A stretch of 64,000 nt of DNA from NCBI GenBank assembly GCA_022393335.1, contig JAJEKB010020847.1, positions 1,403,382 to 1,467,381 of the forward strand. Direction: 5' to 3'. Each line of letters begins with the position of its first letter. Within the stretch, counting starts at the first letter, position 1. Below, in pieces: positions 1 through 11,384 of this stretch. The notes below the pieces were generated by a model. It was given only the letters and a program-made list of their open reading frames with translations, searched no databases and was not told where the DNA came from. A program made the position numbers and the translations under genes. The DNA is from Macrotrachela quadricornifera. Lineage: Eukaryota; Rotifera; Eurotatoria; Philodinida; Philodinidae.

Positions 1-520
1 AAATCAAGCACAAAAATAAGACTATCGAAAATGCTATTACACATTCTATCATTGATTTGAATAATAAAAGACTGAATCGAAGCAGCAGATGAATAATGAT
101 AAAGATAGTTTTCGTTTGTTACAAGATGATTGTCAACAAATTACTAATAGCAGATAACTTAAATTAACTCTAACAAAATTTATTCGACTTCAAACTGAAT
201 TGGATAAAAGATTTACGAGAGACATAATTAAAATTAACAAATTGACATATATTTGCATTTTAATATAGGTATAAATATAGATGAGAAGAGAAATAAATGA
301 AATTATGAAATAATAAAAGTAAATTTTCAATAAGAGGTTTATAAGTAGATATTTGTTTGTTGTTCTAATCAACATTGAAAAACAGAATTTTTATCAGACC
401 ACACATGTCTTGCGTAAGTATGATGAAATAGAAATGACTCATTCAATAAACACTGTAATTACATTTATATTTAGACAGCACATTTCGTCTAAGTTGCATG
501 TTTTAAACCGTATTTTAGTA
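1..520. other. Intergenic/upstream of eEF1A-like gene
   Basis: AT-rich sequence with no recognisable gene. An open frame runs from 353 into the eEF1A-like gene, but the homology to eEF1A starts only at the ATG at 521, so the part before it is treated as 5' untranslated or upstream sequence. Confidence 0.5.
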
Positions 521-2173
521 ATGAATAGAGACAAATCTCATATTAAAATTGTAATTCTTGGTAATTGTGATTCCGGCAAAACAACATTAGCTGGACATTT
601 TATGTATAAATGTGGTTTTATTGATAAACGAATATTCAATCAACTTGAGGAGAAGGCTAAAGAGGTTTGTTTTTTTCATATTCATCTATTATGACATAAC
701 TTACATACTGAACACATTAAGTTTTTTGAATTCTTTGAAGAAATGAGATATAAAATTATGAATAGATAGATGCACCACATACAACTTCGATTTTGTTCCT
801 ATTTTAATATATGTAGATGGGCAAAACTTCATTCAAGTACATCTGGATATTTAATGAATTGAAAAGAACACATGAATTTGGTGTAAATATTGATATACCA
901 TCATATCAATTTGAAACGAACAAAAATTATATCACCTTGATAGATGGTCCAGGCTTTAGAGATTATATCAAATGTTTGGTTACAAGTGTTTCACTTGTAT
1001 GTTATATTTTTTTTTGGAGATTTTGATTTAATTTATTCAATTATATTTTGTAGGCAAATTATGCTTTATTTTTGGTACCAGCTAGTCTAGGTGAGTTTGA
1101 ATTCAGTATTTCAAAATGTACTCCACTACGTAAACATATATTATTTGCTTATACAATGGGTATTGAACGCATGATTGTTGTTATTAATAAGATGGATACA
1201 ACAGATCCACCTTATTCGGAAGATCGTTTTAATGAAATTAAAACTGAAATACTTCTTTATTTAAAGAAGATTGGTTATCAACCACAAAATATCATTTTTA
1301 TTCCAATCTCTGCTCAGCATGGAGATAACTTAATCGAACCATCTGAAAATATGATTTGGTTTAAAAATTCGACCATTAATCAAACAGAAAATACTATAAT
1401 ATATAAGACTTTATTAGAAATTTTCGATAATATAGTCTTACCACCAAAACCTATTGATAAGCCACTTCGTCTAATTTTACAAACGATGTATAAGAATGAA
1501 GATGCCGAAACAATGATTGTAGGTTATATTGAAACAGGTATACTTAAATTAGGTATGACTGTTCGATTTACTCCGTCAAATCTTCTGGCACAAGTAAAGT
1601 CAATTCAAATGCATTATAAAACTCTCGAAGGTAAATAAATTAGTATTGTAAAATTATTCTATTGCTTTGATTTTGATAGAAGCTTTACCAGGTGATAAAA
1701 TTGTATTTACTGTAAATAATATAAATGAAAAAAAACTTCGACCTGGTTTTATTTGTTCAGATGCAAACAATGATCCTGCAGAAGAGGCATTGTATTTCAT
1801 TGCACAAGTATGTAATATTTCAATTAACATAAAAATTACTATTTTTTTCTACTAGATAAACGTACTTTCGTATTCCGGTCATATCATTAAAGGTGATCAA
1901 TATGTAATTCATTATCATATGGCACAAGTACCTTGTGAATTTGATGAATTACTAGAAAAAATTGATCAAAAAACAGGCAAAACAATTGAGAAAAATCCTA
2001 AATTTCTAAAATCAGATGATATTGCTTTAGTAAAAATTATTCCATTGAAACCAATTTGTATTGAAAAATATTCTGACTATTCATCATTAAGTCGTTTTGT
2101 TATATTTGGTTACGAATACACAATTATTGTTGGTACTATTAAACATGTTGAGAAAAAAATCTTTTACTCATAA
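521..2173 (+). CDS. Divergent eEF1A-like translation-factor GTPase, probable GTPase-impaired paralog
   Basis: Five exons: 521-664, 817-996, 1054-1630, 1680-1807, 1856-2173, giving 448 residues, close to the usual ~460 of eEF1A. All three eEF1A domains are recognisable in order. The P-loop (GNCDSGKT, 14-21) and the NKMD guanine-specificity motif (153-156) are present. The C-terminal domain keeps recognisable stretches such as NPKFLKSDDIALV and a KPICIEKYSDY segment. Canonical eEF1A brings aminoacyl-tRNA to the ribosome as a GTP complex. Here the switch I threonine is Asn72, and the DxPGH motif reads DGPGF, so the histidine that positions water for GTP hydrolysis is Phe95. Numbering matches eEF1A without gaps to that point. 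The start at 521 fits the eEF1A N-terminus (short, then HIKIV). The whole sequence is divergent, so this is unlikely to be the housekeeping copy. It could be a non-hydrolysing paralog with another role, or a gene beginning to decay, although the frame is intact. Confidence 0.85.
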
Positions 2174-2629
2174 CATCAATAATAAGAATAATATTTTCAA
2201 AATAAAAATTTGATAAATTTCTATGATGATCTCTTTTGTATATATATTATTTCTGCTTTAGTCAAGACTAAACCCGATTCTTAGAGTTTAATTAAACATA
2301 GTTAAAATAAGAAAATGTAGATTCCTTTCAAATACTATTACCTTTTTGAGAAAATGATATTTATTAATTATAGAGATTGTTTAATTGTCATATATTTTCC
2401 AATTAAAATAATGCAGCTTGTGGTTATTCTTTTCCTGAAAGCTTGTCTTTTATAAAAAAATTTTTCTTTATAATGACTGTTGAAGTCGCTCATTAGTAAA
2501 AAGAAAGAAAGACGTTAACACGACATTAGAAATAATAATAAACAAACTATATCATTACGCCGTTTTATTATAGCAAATACAACTAATTGTTAAGGAATTT
2601 TACTTCATATACTTTGCACTCTCAAACAA
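2174..2629. other. Intergenic, no feature seen
   Basis: About 450 bp of AT-rich sequence between the eEF1A-like gene and the first GPCR. It should hold the 3' end of one and the promoter of the other. No repeat or conserved element was recognised. Confidence 0.4.
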
Positions 2630-3580
2630 ATGAACATTACCGATATGGAAGCATTAAAAAACGATAACATCATTCTTTATTGTGTTAAATTTTGGATACT
2701 AGTCGTTCTACAACTTCCATCTATCGTACTTTATTTTCTCATCTTTGTATTTTTCGTCACTCATAGTTCCTTTGTAAAAACTTGTCAAAATAAAGCTTTG
2801 TTGCTTTTAATTCTCGTCAACTTTTTAGAGGCATCATGTGTTTTACCAATGGTTATTCACTTTTATCATTTAGGACGTGTTAGTCCAGCAACAGCAAGTT
2901 ATTGTACATGGTGGACATTTTTAGAATATACATTCAATGTATCTAGTGAATTGTTAATGGCTACTATTTCAATACAACGTCATATACTCATATTTAATCA
3001 TCATATACTACACATTAAAATAAAGCGATTTCTGTTACATCATCTTCCTCTTCTGTTGTGTGTTGTCTATCCAACGACTCTCTATTTGATCTTTGTTGTA
3101 ATCTATCCTTGCGATGGTACGAAGTGGATTTTTTCAGCGAATTTATGTGGTTTAGCTAATTGTTATCTCATATACAATCAAATATTAGCAACAGTTGATT
3201 GGGCATTACATAACGGTTTACCAGTCGTGATTATTATTCTGGCTAATATGACACTTGCCATACGAGTTGTTTGGCAAAAACATCATCATCATCGAATAAT
3301 ATCTTGGCGAAGACAAAGACCTATGATGTTACAATTACTTAGTATCTCATCCTTATATATTATTGCATGGTTACCAAATACTATTATTGCAGTAATACAA
3401 GAACTTACTAAATCAAATTTGGTTGCTAAAATTCATTCAAAGTATATTTTCGATCTTCTTTATCTTGTATGTCTTCTAATGCCATGGGTATATCTTGAAA
3501 TGCTTCCTGAATTCAGAAAATGGTTATTGAAGCGACTTAATCTTCAACAAATAAAACATAATGTTGTTGTACCTACATGA
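2630..3580 (+). CDS. Rhodopsin-like seven-transmembrane receptor, single exon
   Basis: A 316-residue protein with seven hydrophobic segments, at roughly residues 18-48, 58-80, 90-118, 136-160, 188-210, 232-254 and 268-292. The segment 3 boundary reads SIQRH instead of E/DRY, keeping only the arginine, and segment 7 has MPWVY where NPxxY is expected. An Asn (first motif NFLEAS) follows segment 2. The coding region is intronless, unlike most neighbours. The short C-terminal tail ends in basic residues. This resembles the large intronless receptor families of rotifers, whose ligands are unknown; a chemosensory role is only a guess. The start gives a very short extracellular N-terminus, normal for the class. 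Confidence 0.75.
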   Translation: MNITDMEALKNDNIILYCVKFWILVVLQLPSIVLYFLIFVFFVTHSSFVKTCQNKALLLLILVNFLEASCVLPMVIHFYHLGRVSPATASYCTWWTFLEYTFNVSSELLMATISIQRHILIFNHHILHIKIKRFLLHHLPLLLCVVYPTTLYLIFVVIYPCDGTKWIFSANLCGLANCYLIYNQILATVDWALHNGLPVVIIILANMTLAIRVVWQKHHHHRIISWRRQRPMMLQLLSISSLYIIAWLPNTIIAVIQELTKSNLVAKIHSKYIFDLLYLVCLLMPWVYLEMLPEFRKWLLKRLNLQQIKHNVVVPT

Positions 3581-5495
3581 TTGGTTCAAATTATGGTCAG
3601 ACACTGATATGACGATTTTAAGTTCAGAAAAATATTGTCATAATCTAAAGAAAGTTTTTATGTATCGAACGATCGTTCTTACGAACGGATTATTTTGAAT
3701 ATTCCATTTGTTAATATCACGGAATCCTTAATCAGCTAATGTAATGTTTTTTAAAAATAGGATAATCTGATTGTCAAACTCAAGACTTTTGTATGTATAT
3801 ATGCTGATGGCCAAATGTATTCATATTTTATCAAAAAGAATAGCCATGAGGCGTACAATCAATAGCTAGGTAATAATGATCCAGTTAAATAAGATATATG
3901 ATTGTTATTAGCATCCAACAAGCAACGGAGACATGTATGACAACAACGATATGAAAAAGAAATGTTTTTTTCCAAGGTCTATATATTTAAATTGTGCCTT
4001 TTTTTTTTTATAAATAGTTTCCATACACCAAATTTATGTCTTTGTTTCATCGTGCCATTCACAATGATGACTATGAACATAAACATAAAAACCACTGTTA
4101 AATCCTATTGCATTTATCTTCACAGAAATTTTTATTGCAACAATCTGAGTTATTCTGACGAGTAACTTCAATAAAACCACATATTTGGTAGATGATAGGT
4201 AGTCAAAGTTTGATCATTGTCTCTGATTGATGTGGATCAATTAACATGTGTTTATCATGCTTGTTACTACTAACTGACGAAGTTATAACACCAATGAGAC
4301 ACACACTAATCAATAATACGAAGAGTGAGAAGTTGATTTGCATGTTTGCTTTTAATTTATTCAATTGATGAGAATGAATTGTACGTCATTACATATGAAT
4401 GATCACTATTTATATATGTCGACTTTCAATTAGAATTGTCCTTGAATAAATATAGTTTTCATTGTTGTTCATTCAATTTTCGGTGTATACCATGTCAGTT
4501 AATGGTAGTATAATTTTAATAGAATTTACAATATTAAATTACATGTCATATATGCATGAATGATCACGCCTATCTCTGATATATTTATCACACTCACATA
4601 AGATGAATATCAACGATTATTGAGATTATGAATTCATTGAACGATACGACGGGCAAGTTGTTTTTGTTTTCAGAAAACTCCGGTAGAAAATCGAAAACTA
4701 TTTCTTAGATTAGAAACTAATCTTAAAAAAAGTATAGTTAATTCTTCTTTGATGATGATATTATCTTTACTAGATAAATTATAATCATCTGATCAAGTTA
4801 TATTTTTGAAATATTTGGACACATGGAATTTGCATGTATTTTTTTGTTATTTCAAGCAGAGATTTTATTCAAGAATTATTTATTTCAATATTCATATATT
4901 AAATCCGATTTCTCCATTCAAACATTGACATAGAAACAGTGCATAATACATGCTCTATGCGAAAGAGAAATGTTCAATCAACTACCGGGTGGACTACGTT
5001 GAATTGTCGCACTCTCCATTGTAATTTTTAATCGTCTAATACATTGTATTCTTGAAATAACTTTACCAGTTATCGATGGTAAAACAAAATCGCTACAAAA
5101 GAAAAAAACAAGTCAAATAAATATGACTTGTAATCGATGTTTTATATTCAACTAAAATGATGTTGTTGTGTTATCTCATCTAAAGTTTTTTTTTTCTTTT
5201 TCATCGTCAGAATGACTTTGTTCGACTTTTTTCTTTTTCTTACAAGGTCATAGAAATGACGAGTAACAAAAAAAAATCATTTAATCATTGAATTTAAACA
5301 AATAAATCATTTTAAAAACTAATTATCAAATTACAATCAGTTGTAATATATTTTCACATCTCAAATTTGATTGATATATTACATTATAAATGCAAAGTAA
5401 CCCGTACTATTTGTTTTTCAGGAGAACAAGATTAAAGTATATTATTATTTTGCAATATCAACACGACATTTGCATTACACACTATATAAAACAAC
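3581..5495. other. Intergenic, no gene recognised
   Basis: About 1.9 kb of AT-rich sequence. Open frames are short and low-complexity (for example 3962-4165). A short perfect palindrome-like stretch lies near 3668-3686. Nothing supports a gene. Confidence 0.4.
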
Positions 5496-6140
5496 GTGTA
5501 TATACGTTATCATAACTATTTTATAGATTTGTTTCTTTCTAAAGTACAAAATATGACTATTGAAACGGATGACAAAATGCGAGAAGAACTTCGTTCTTAT
5601 CAACGTAAACTTGGTCCATTAAGAACGATCTCTATGTTCATTACTATTATTATAATGGCATTGGCATTTTTCGATAGATTTCCATGGACAGTGGTAATCG
5701 ATGATAATATTAAACATTTATCATTTGAAAAACGTTTGATATACACTTTACAACTTTCATTTATTGATTGTTTTTCATTATTTATTGCCATTTTTGCAGT
5801 AATTAATATACGTATTTCAAGTATTGCTGTTAATCCAATGGATCCAAGAGGACATTCATTAGTTGAACAACGACAACGTATTTTACAAAATACACTTGAA
5901 CAATTAGTTATTAAATTAATTCTTTCATTATCTCTTTGTACCGTACTTAAATCCAATGAATTAATAATTTTGCCTGTTTTTACTATACTTTTTGCTATTG
6001 GTCGACTTACGTTTGCTCTTGGCTATCCAAATTATCGATCATTTGGTATTACAATGAATATTATTAGTGCTGTCTTTGTGATGGGAGTTATTGGTTATCG
6101 TCTTTTTGTTGAAAAAATTCTCTTTCAAAATATAAAATAA
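5496..6140 (+). CDS. MAPEG-like (TMEM79-type) four-helix membrane protein
   Basis: A 214-residue single-exon protein with about four hydrophobic segments (residues ~44-62, ~82-103, ~138-170 and ~185-206). The key evidence is the stretch RILQNTLEQ (about 128-136) followed by a hydrophobic helix, an AIGRLTFALGY motif and then an R..G pair. This is the arrangement of the MAPEG domain in TMEM79-like proteins. MAPEG proteins are membrane-bound and include glutathione-dependent enzymes, but the TMEM79 branch has no settled reaction, so no catalysis is claimed. The annotated ATG at 5496 gives a 19-residue leader of odd composition. The second in-frame ATG at 5553 (MTIETDDK) may be the true start. 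Confidence 0.6.
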   Translation: MYIRYHNYFIDLFLSKVQNMTIETDDKMREELRSYQRKLGPLRTISMFITIIIMALAFFDRFPWTVVIDDNIKHLSFEKRLIYTLQLSFIDCFSLFIAIFAVINIRISSIAVNPMDPRGHSLVEQRQRILQNTLEQLVIKLILSLSLCTVLKSNELIILPVFTILFAIGRLTFALGYPNYRSFGITMNIISAVFVMGVIGYRLFVEKILFQNIK

Positions 6141-7335
6141 AAATACTTTATTATCTAACTATATACTTATTACTTAGAAAAACTAATGAATAAATGCTGA
6201 TCTGTTAGACTAATATTATTTTAGTAATGAGATATTTTATTCTTCGATTGCTTCAGACGACAGTATAAACTAATTGTGATTTATAATATTCATTAAGTGC
6301 CATTATTATCTCTATTTCTCTCTTTTTGAAATAACAAAACAAATAATTCAAAATATGATACAATTTCATTTCAGATAATATTTTAGTAACAATATTATAT
6401 TTGATAGAATTATTTAATTTATTAAAAAAATTTCATTGTGCAATGATCAGAGACAATATCTATCATATTGCATTTCATTTGATCCATCTTTTTATACAAA
6501 TGATATCAATTTATCATCTAAATTTATTCTTTTTTGGTATTTAAAATCAATAGAGAAATGAAACAGATGAAAATCGTTGTATTTTACGTTTTAGTTTTCA
6601 ATCGTTTTATACATTGTTTTAAAGACAAGAAAATATATCACAAGATGCACTATGTAAAGTTCTACAATTTATCTTAGAGTTACTTTTTTTCTTTTTAAAA
6701 TGGACAATATTTTGAACAATTAAATTTTTGAAACTACAAAAAAAAAGACAAAATTATTTTTTATGATAAACTTATTAATCTAAGTGTTCTATTAAACTTA
6801 TTCTTTTTAGTAATAATCAGATTTAAATCTTGTATTCGATAGATAAAGTAACGCATTTTTTTCGATTATACTATACAGGACATCATTTTTCAGATGATTT
6901 TCTCTTGTTTAAACTTCTTTAATAATCATATGATTTACTTAACACAATTGTATGATTTTTCCATTTCTGAAACTATACTATTGCCAATAGGAAAATATGA
7001 ATGGATAAGAAAATTTTATGAATAAGTTTGAAAAGCACCTCGTTGATATTTACTAAAGCTTCTTTGATAAAAAAATTGGAATAAATTTCTTCCAAACAGT
7101 TTGTTATAATGAGCGACATCTCAACTCATTCAGTTTGATTATTCAAAATTTTTTTTCTGTTCTTTTCGTTTTTTCTTATGCAACATAGGAAAAGTGATTG
7201 TCGTTTTTGTTCTGTTTTTAATTTGCGTCAAAGATCAAAAAATAACTTATGTAATAACTCTGCATATTTATTTGAATTATTGTGAATAATATATATACTG
7301 AAAAGTTTCTAACATAGGATATTATTTTTTCTTTA
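6141..7335. other. Intergenic, no feature seen
   Basis: About 1.2 kb of very AT-rich sequence with homopolymer A/T runs. No open frame of note and no recognisable repeat. Confidence 0.4.
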
Positions 7336-9283
7336 ATGGCAAATAATAGAGTCCCAACAATTGATACATTACCAGTAGAAATACTGCATCGATTTTTTGA
7401 TAATCTTGATGTAGAAACAATTATATTCTCAATTCGACCATTATCAAGATTATTTCAATCAATGGTTAATACATATAATCGATACTATTTAGATTTGAAA
7501 TTAATTTCAAAACCAAATTTTTATATTTTATGTCGATTAATTAATCCTGAAAATGTTATTTCATTAACACTATCAAACGATGAAAGAACATTAAATCAAA
7601 TAAAACTATTTATTTCACTTGTTCATTTAAAAAAATTTTCTCGGCTACGTTTTTTAATTCTTAATGAAATCGATGAAGATGAATTAGACATTATTTTGGA
7701 ACATATTAATTCTAATGCATTAACTTCATTGTCATTCAATATTAGAAATTATGATTGGGAACGTGTACAAACAACTACAAAGCTTCTTTCTTCAATAATT
7801 ACAAAAACAAGTCTTCGAAAACTAGAGTTCAATATAAGTAATGACAGACTATCAAAAATTTCATGGCCGATTAATTATTTAATTCATCATTTAATTATAA
7901 ATGGCGGCATTACTATAGATAATCTTTGTAAAATATCTCAATCTTTTCCTTATTTACATAAACTCATTATAAAACAACCTTTTAATACGATTATGAATTA
8001 TACAATTTCAATATCTCCTTTTCACATATCTTTGCAACAATTAAAATATTTAACAATCGAAAAAATTGATAGAAATATAAGCACATTAGAATCATTTTTA
8101 TTATTAACACCATCACTTATTTATCTAAAATTAATTGGTGAAGTAGAGATACTTGACGGTAAACAATGGGAACAATTTATTCAAATAAATTTACCACATT
8201 TACAAAAATTTGAATTTTATTTTAATAGTTGGCATTTTGGCGAAAAAACTCTGGCAGAAGTTGATTTAATCATTGGATCATTTCAAACACCATTTTGGAT
8301 AGAACGTAAAAAATGGTTTGTTACTTGTGAATATGAAAACGGTCTCTCATATCCTATTCGTCTTTATTCATTACCAATATGCAAATCAGAGCTTGAATAT
8401 ACACAAAATTCTCAAAAAATATCGCATTCTACATATCCGATGACCTTAAATAATGAATCAACAATAATGAATAATGTCAGCGAACTCCATTTTGATCTGG
8501 AAGAAATTATTACTAATAATATTGAAAAACAAGTATGTTATTCAATTAGTTTTATTATTTGAATCGATTGAAATATTTTATTTAGATTAGAGTAAATTCT
8601 TTTTTTTTCATTTATCATTTTCCTGAAAAAACAATAGAATGAACATTAAAAATATTTTTATTCTTTAGTAATTAATATTTAATGAGTAGTAAAAGAATAT
8701 GTTTTTTATTTTTTAGAAAACAATAACAAATAATCCAATGTTTCGTAAAGTAACGAAAATTCATATGTTTATTGGGAAAGAATTTTCATTGTTAATGCTC
8801 CATTCACTTTCCATATTTATTAATATTTTTCAAATTGTTCGGATGGAATTGTGTAGTTATTATTTTAATGACTATAATCGAAATACATTGATGAATATTA
8901 GTATGGTCCTTGAGCAAGCACATAATCTTTCTTCGCTTATTATTCATAATTTGAATAAATGTAAATCATCTCAACCTCTAAAAAATATCGATTTAATTGT
9001 TGCACGTCATGTTAAATATTTACAAATACCACTAGATGATATCACACAAATACAAAAAATTCTCGAAAAGTGTCAACATTTATCTATAATTGATTTAGAA
9101 CTTGAATATTCAAAATCTTCTGAAGAGATTATCCAATGGTTTACTAACAATACTATTAATTCAACCTGTTTGAACAGATATGGACATGTTACTGTATGGA
9201 TTGGAAGACGACATATTTTATCACTGGAAAACAATATTAATCACAAACGAATATGGTCAAATAATAACAGTTCAAATTCTTAA
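7336..9283 (+). CDS. F-box protein with leucine-rich C-terminal region
   Basis: Two exons, 7336-8532 and 8717-9283, give 587 residues; the intron has a GTATGT donor and a T-rich ATTTTTTAG-type acceptor and joins in phase 0. Residues ~9-50 form an F-box (IDTLPVEILHRFFDNLDVETI), the domain that binds SKP1 in SCF ubiquitin ligases. The rest is leucine- and isoleucine-rich, with irregular repeats such as LTSLSFNI, LRKLEFNI, LKYLTIEK and LIYLKLIG that suggest a solenoid for substrate binding. F-box proteins of this layout are abundant in bdelloid rotifers, and individual substrates are not known. Without the intron the first exon would end a few codons on, at 8562. Confidence 0.8.
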
Positions 9284-9477
9284 TTTATTTTATTTAATTA
9301 AATCTTAAAAATAAAAAAATTTTGATAATATTTTTCACTATAATAACCTTGACATTTTCAATCTCTTCATTAAATTATTTTTATTCTTATTTTTCATGCT
9401 TTTATATTTTCAAATCGATATTAAAAAGTAAATTGTATCAAAAAATTACTCAGAACTTCTCAACATATAGTATTAAA

Positions 9478-9544
9478 TAGAGATGGGCAAGTTGAGTCAT
9501 TTTTTTGACTTGACTTGGAAAAACCTCTGACTTGTTCATCTCTG
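9478..9544. mobile_element. 67 bp hAT-like miniature inverted-repeat element
   Basis: The ends are imperfect inverted repeats: the left end reads TAGAGATGGGCAAGTTGAG and the right end, reverse-complemented, CAGAGATGAACAAGTCAG. The flanks GTATTAAA (9470-9477) and ATATTAAA (9545-9552) match at seven of eight positions, as expected for the 8-bp target duplication of hAT elements. The end sequence also resembles the element in the P450 intron at 61738. It is far too small to code for anything. Confidence 0.65.
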
Positions 9545-10818
9545 ATATTAAAGGAAAAAGCTATCGATGAACAATAATAAGGTAAAATTCTCACGACAAG
9601 TAGTATTTAACAATTTAAAAATAAATAAAATAATGTATCAACATAGTATTTTCGAATTATTAAAGAATACAAGAACTTTTATTAAAATACCTTATATAGA
9701 TTATTATTTAATGTTGTTGAATAATCAAACTCTTTCTCTTAATGCAATTCTTGATAATGAATTCATTTGTTACTTTATATTTTTATTAGAAAATGTGATT
9801 ATTGTATTTGGGTGAGAAACTAGTTTTATAATCAGTGATATTCATGAAAAAGTATTTTTCGATTGTTAACATGGTTATTCTTTAGGCTTATCACATATTT
9901 TGAATAATGAATCTATTATCTATGAATTGCTATCGAATTTTTGACAGAAAATCCTGTTGAATCATAGTTAAATTCTCAATATTTAAGTATTTACAGCTTA
10001 TTCTTATTTTCCAAATCTAATATCATGCCATGCTCTTATCTACTAAAGGAGCAGAAAACAGTCGGTATTGAGGTCCTTAAGAGGACATGATAGAATGTGT
10101 ATGATACCCGTTTTTCTCTCTCGTATCAATCTGATGTCTGTACAGTGCTTACGTAATATGATAAAAATTACTGTGAATGGTAAATATGAGAGAAGAATCT
10201 GAAAAGTTGAGATATTTTTTCTTGATATGATTGTTAGCATAAAATTCTTCGTATCTATCATTTTCTCATTTGCTCGATAGTTGTGGTATGAGTCAAAATC
10301 ACTACACCATTCTATAACTTGAACATTAAATATCTCAGGAAAACAGGGCCATGAACACGAACGCTTTTGGGTTTGTTTTAGTCTAGTAACCCATGACGTC
10401 GATTTTTTATTAAAACCGCCGGTTACCGCCAGTTTCTTCAAAAACGGTCAGTTAGAATCGGTTTTCCATTTTAAGCCTCTCTTTTATTGATTGTTCTACT
10501 AATTCGTTAGCAAATATCGTCAGAATGTTCGTTTTTATCGAAAAAATCAGTTTATTACATCTGAGAACATGTTCTACAAAAATCCTTAAAATTGATCACT
10601 ATAGGTTAGATTATAACTAATAACTATTTTTCACAGCGCCATCTTTTATTATACTCAAACTTCAAAATTAAGAAAAATTAAGCGATGTGGCTAGTACCAG
10701 CGGCTTCAGCATGCTTACAAATAGAGGGAGGCGTGATTTCGACTAAAATCGGACAACTTTTTAAGAATAAAAAAATATTTGTTCAGTGGGAAATGAAAAA
10801 ATACATAGTAAAAGAACC
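9545..10818. other. Intergenic, no gene recognised
   Basis: About 1.3 kb. The open frames at 9567-9815 (plus) and 10043-10441 (minus) have no recognisable domain. A segment at about 10410-10460 (ACCGCCGGTTACCGCCAG) shares the ACCG/CGGT vocabulary of the repeat just downstream and may be the other side of the same element. Confidence 0.35.
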
Positions 10819-10912
10819 GTGGTTAACCGCGTTTGACTGCGGTAAGCCGAACGGTCAACCGCTCAGTTAACCGGACGGTACAACGCGGTTAACCGACGAT
10901 TTTGAAGCGGTT
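10819..10912. repeat. GGTTAACCG-rich repeat segment
   Basis: Within 95 bp, the motif GGTTAACCG or a near match occurs four times (10821, 10853, 10866, 10887) in a stretch much more GC-rich than its surroundings. A partial inverted match lies at about 10410-10460. It may be a decayed mobile element or a short satellite-like cluster. Confidence 0.45.
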
Positions 10913-11384
10913 TGAATCACATGGGAATATCCCTCCATGTCCCCAAAGTATGAGCTTTTAAAGTCGTTAATCACCTTGAGTGATTCACTCGTAAGTAGAC
11001 GATTAGTTGACTGAACAAAGATTATAATTACTGAACATTATATATTATACTGATAGCCTGGTTTGTTTACTGAGAATTCGTATATCATACTGGACAACTT
11101 CTATTGAGCATTTATTTTGTTCCGTTTGCTAAATTCATGCACACTTGAATAGATTCTATAAATAAACAATGTCTATAAAGTATATAGAAATTTTTCAAAT
11201 TATTTTGTAATTCATTTGTCCTTTAAATCCAATAGATATGTAAATACTTGTAAGATGATACTTTCTATTACACTGATAAAAACTATTTTCTTCAAAATTA
11301 AACTATTACCATGCATTACATGTATTTAAAAAAAATATGAATGTTTATTTTAATTAGTTTGATGAAAAATGTCTCATAGATAGT

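Noticed and set aside
353..520. Open frame extending the eEF1A-like gene upstream of 521
   Set aside because: eEF1A homology begins at the ATG at 521, and the leader is AT-rich with no domain.
5600..5956. 118-residue minus-strand frame
   Set aside because: Lies wholly inside the MAPEG-like gene on the opposite strand; a shadow frame.
9567..9815. 82-residue plus-strand frame after the F-box gene
   Set aside because: Low-complexity AT-rich composition, no F-box or other domain, no convincing splice link.
10043..10441. 132-residue minus-strand frame
   Set aside because: No domain or splice context, and it overlaps the ACCG-rich repeat-like segment.
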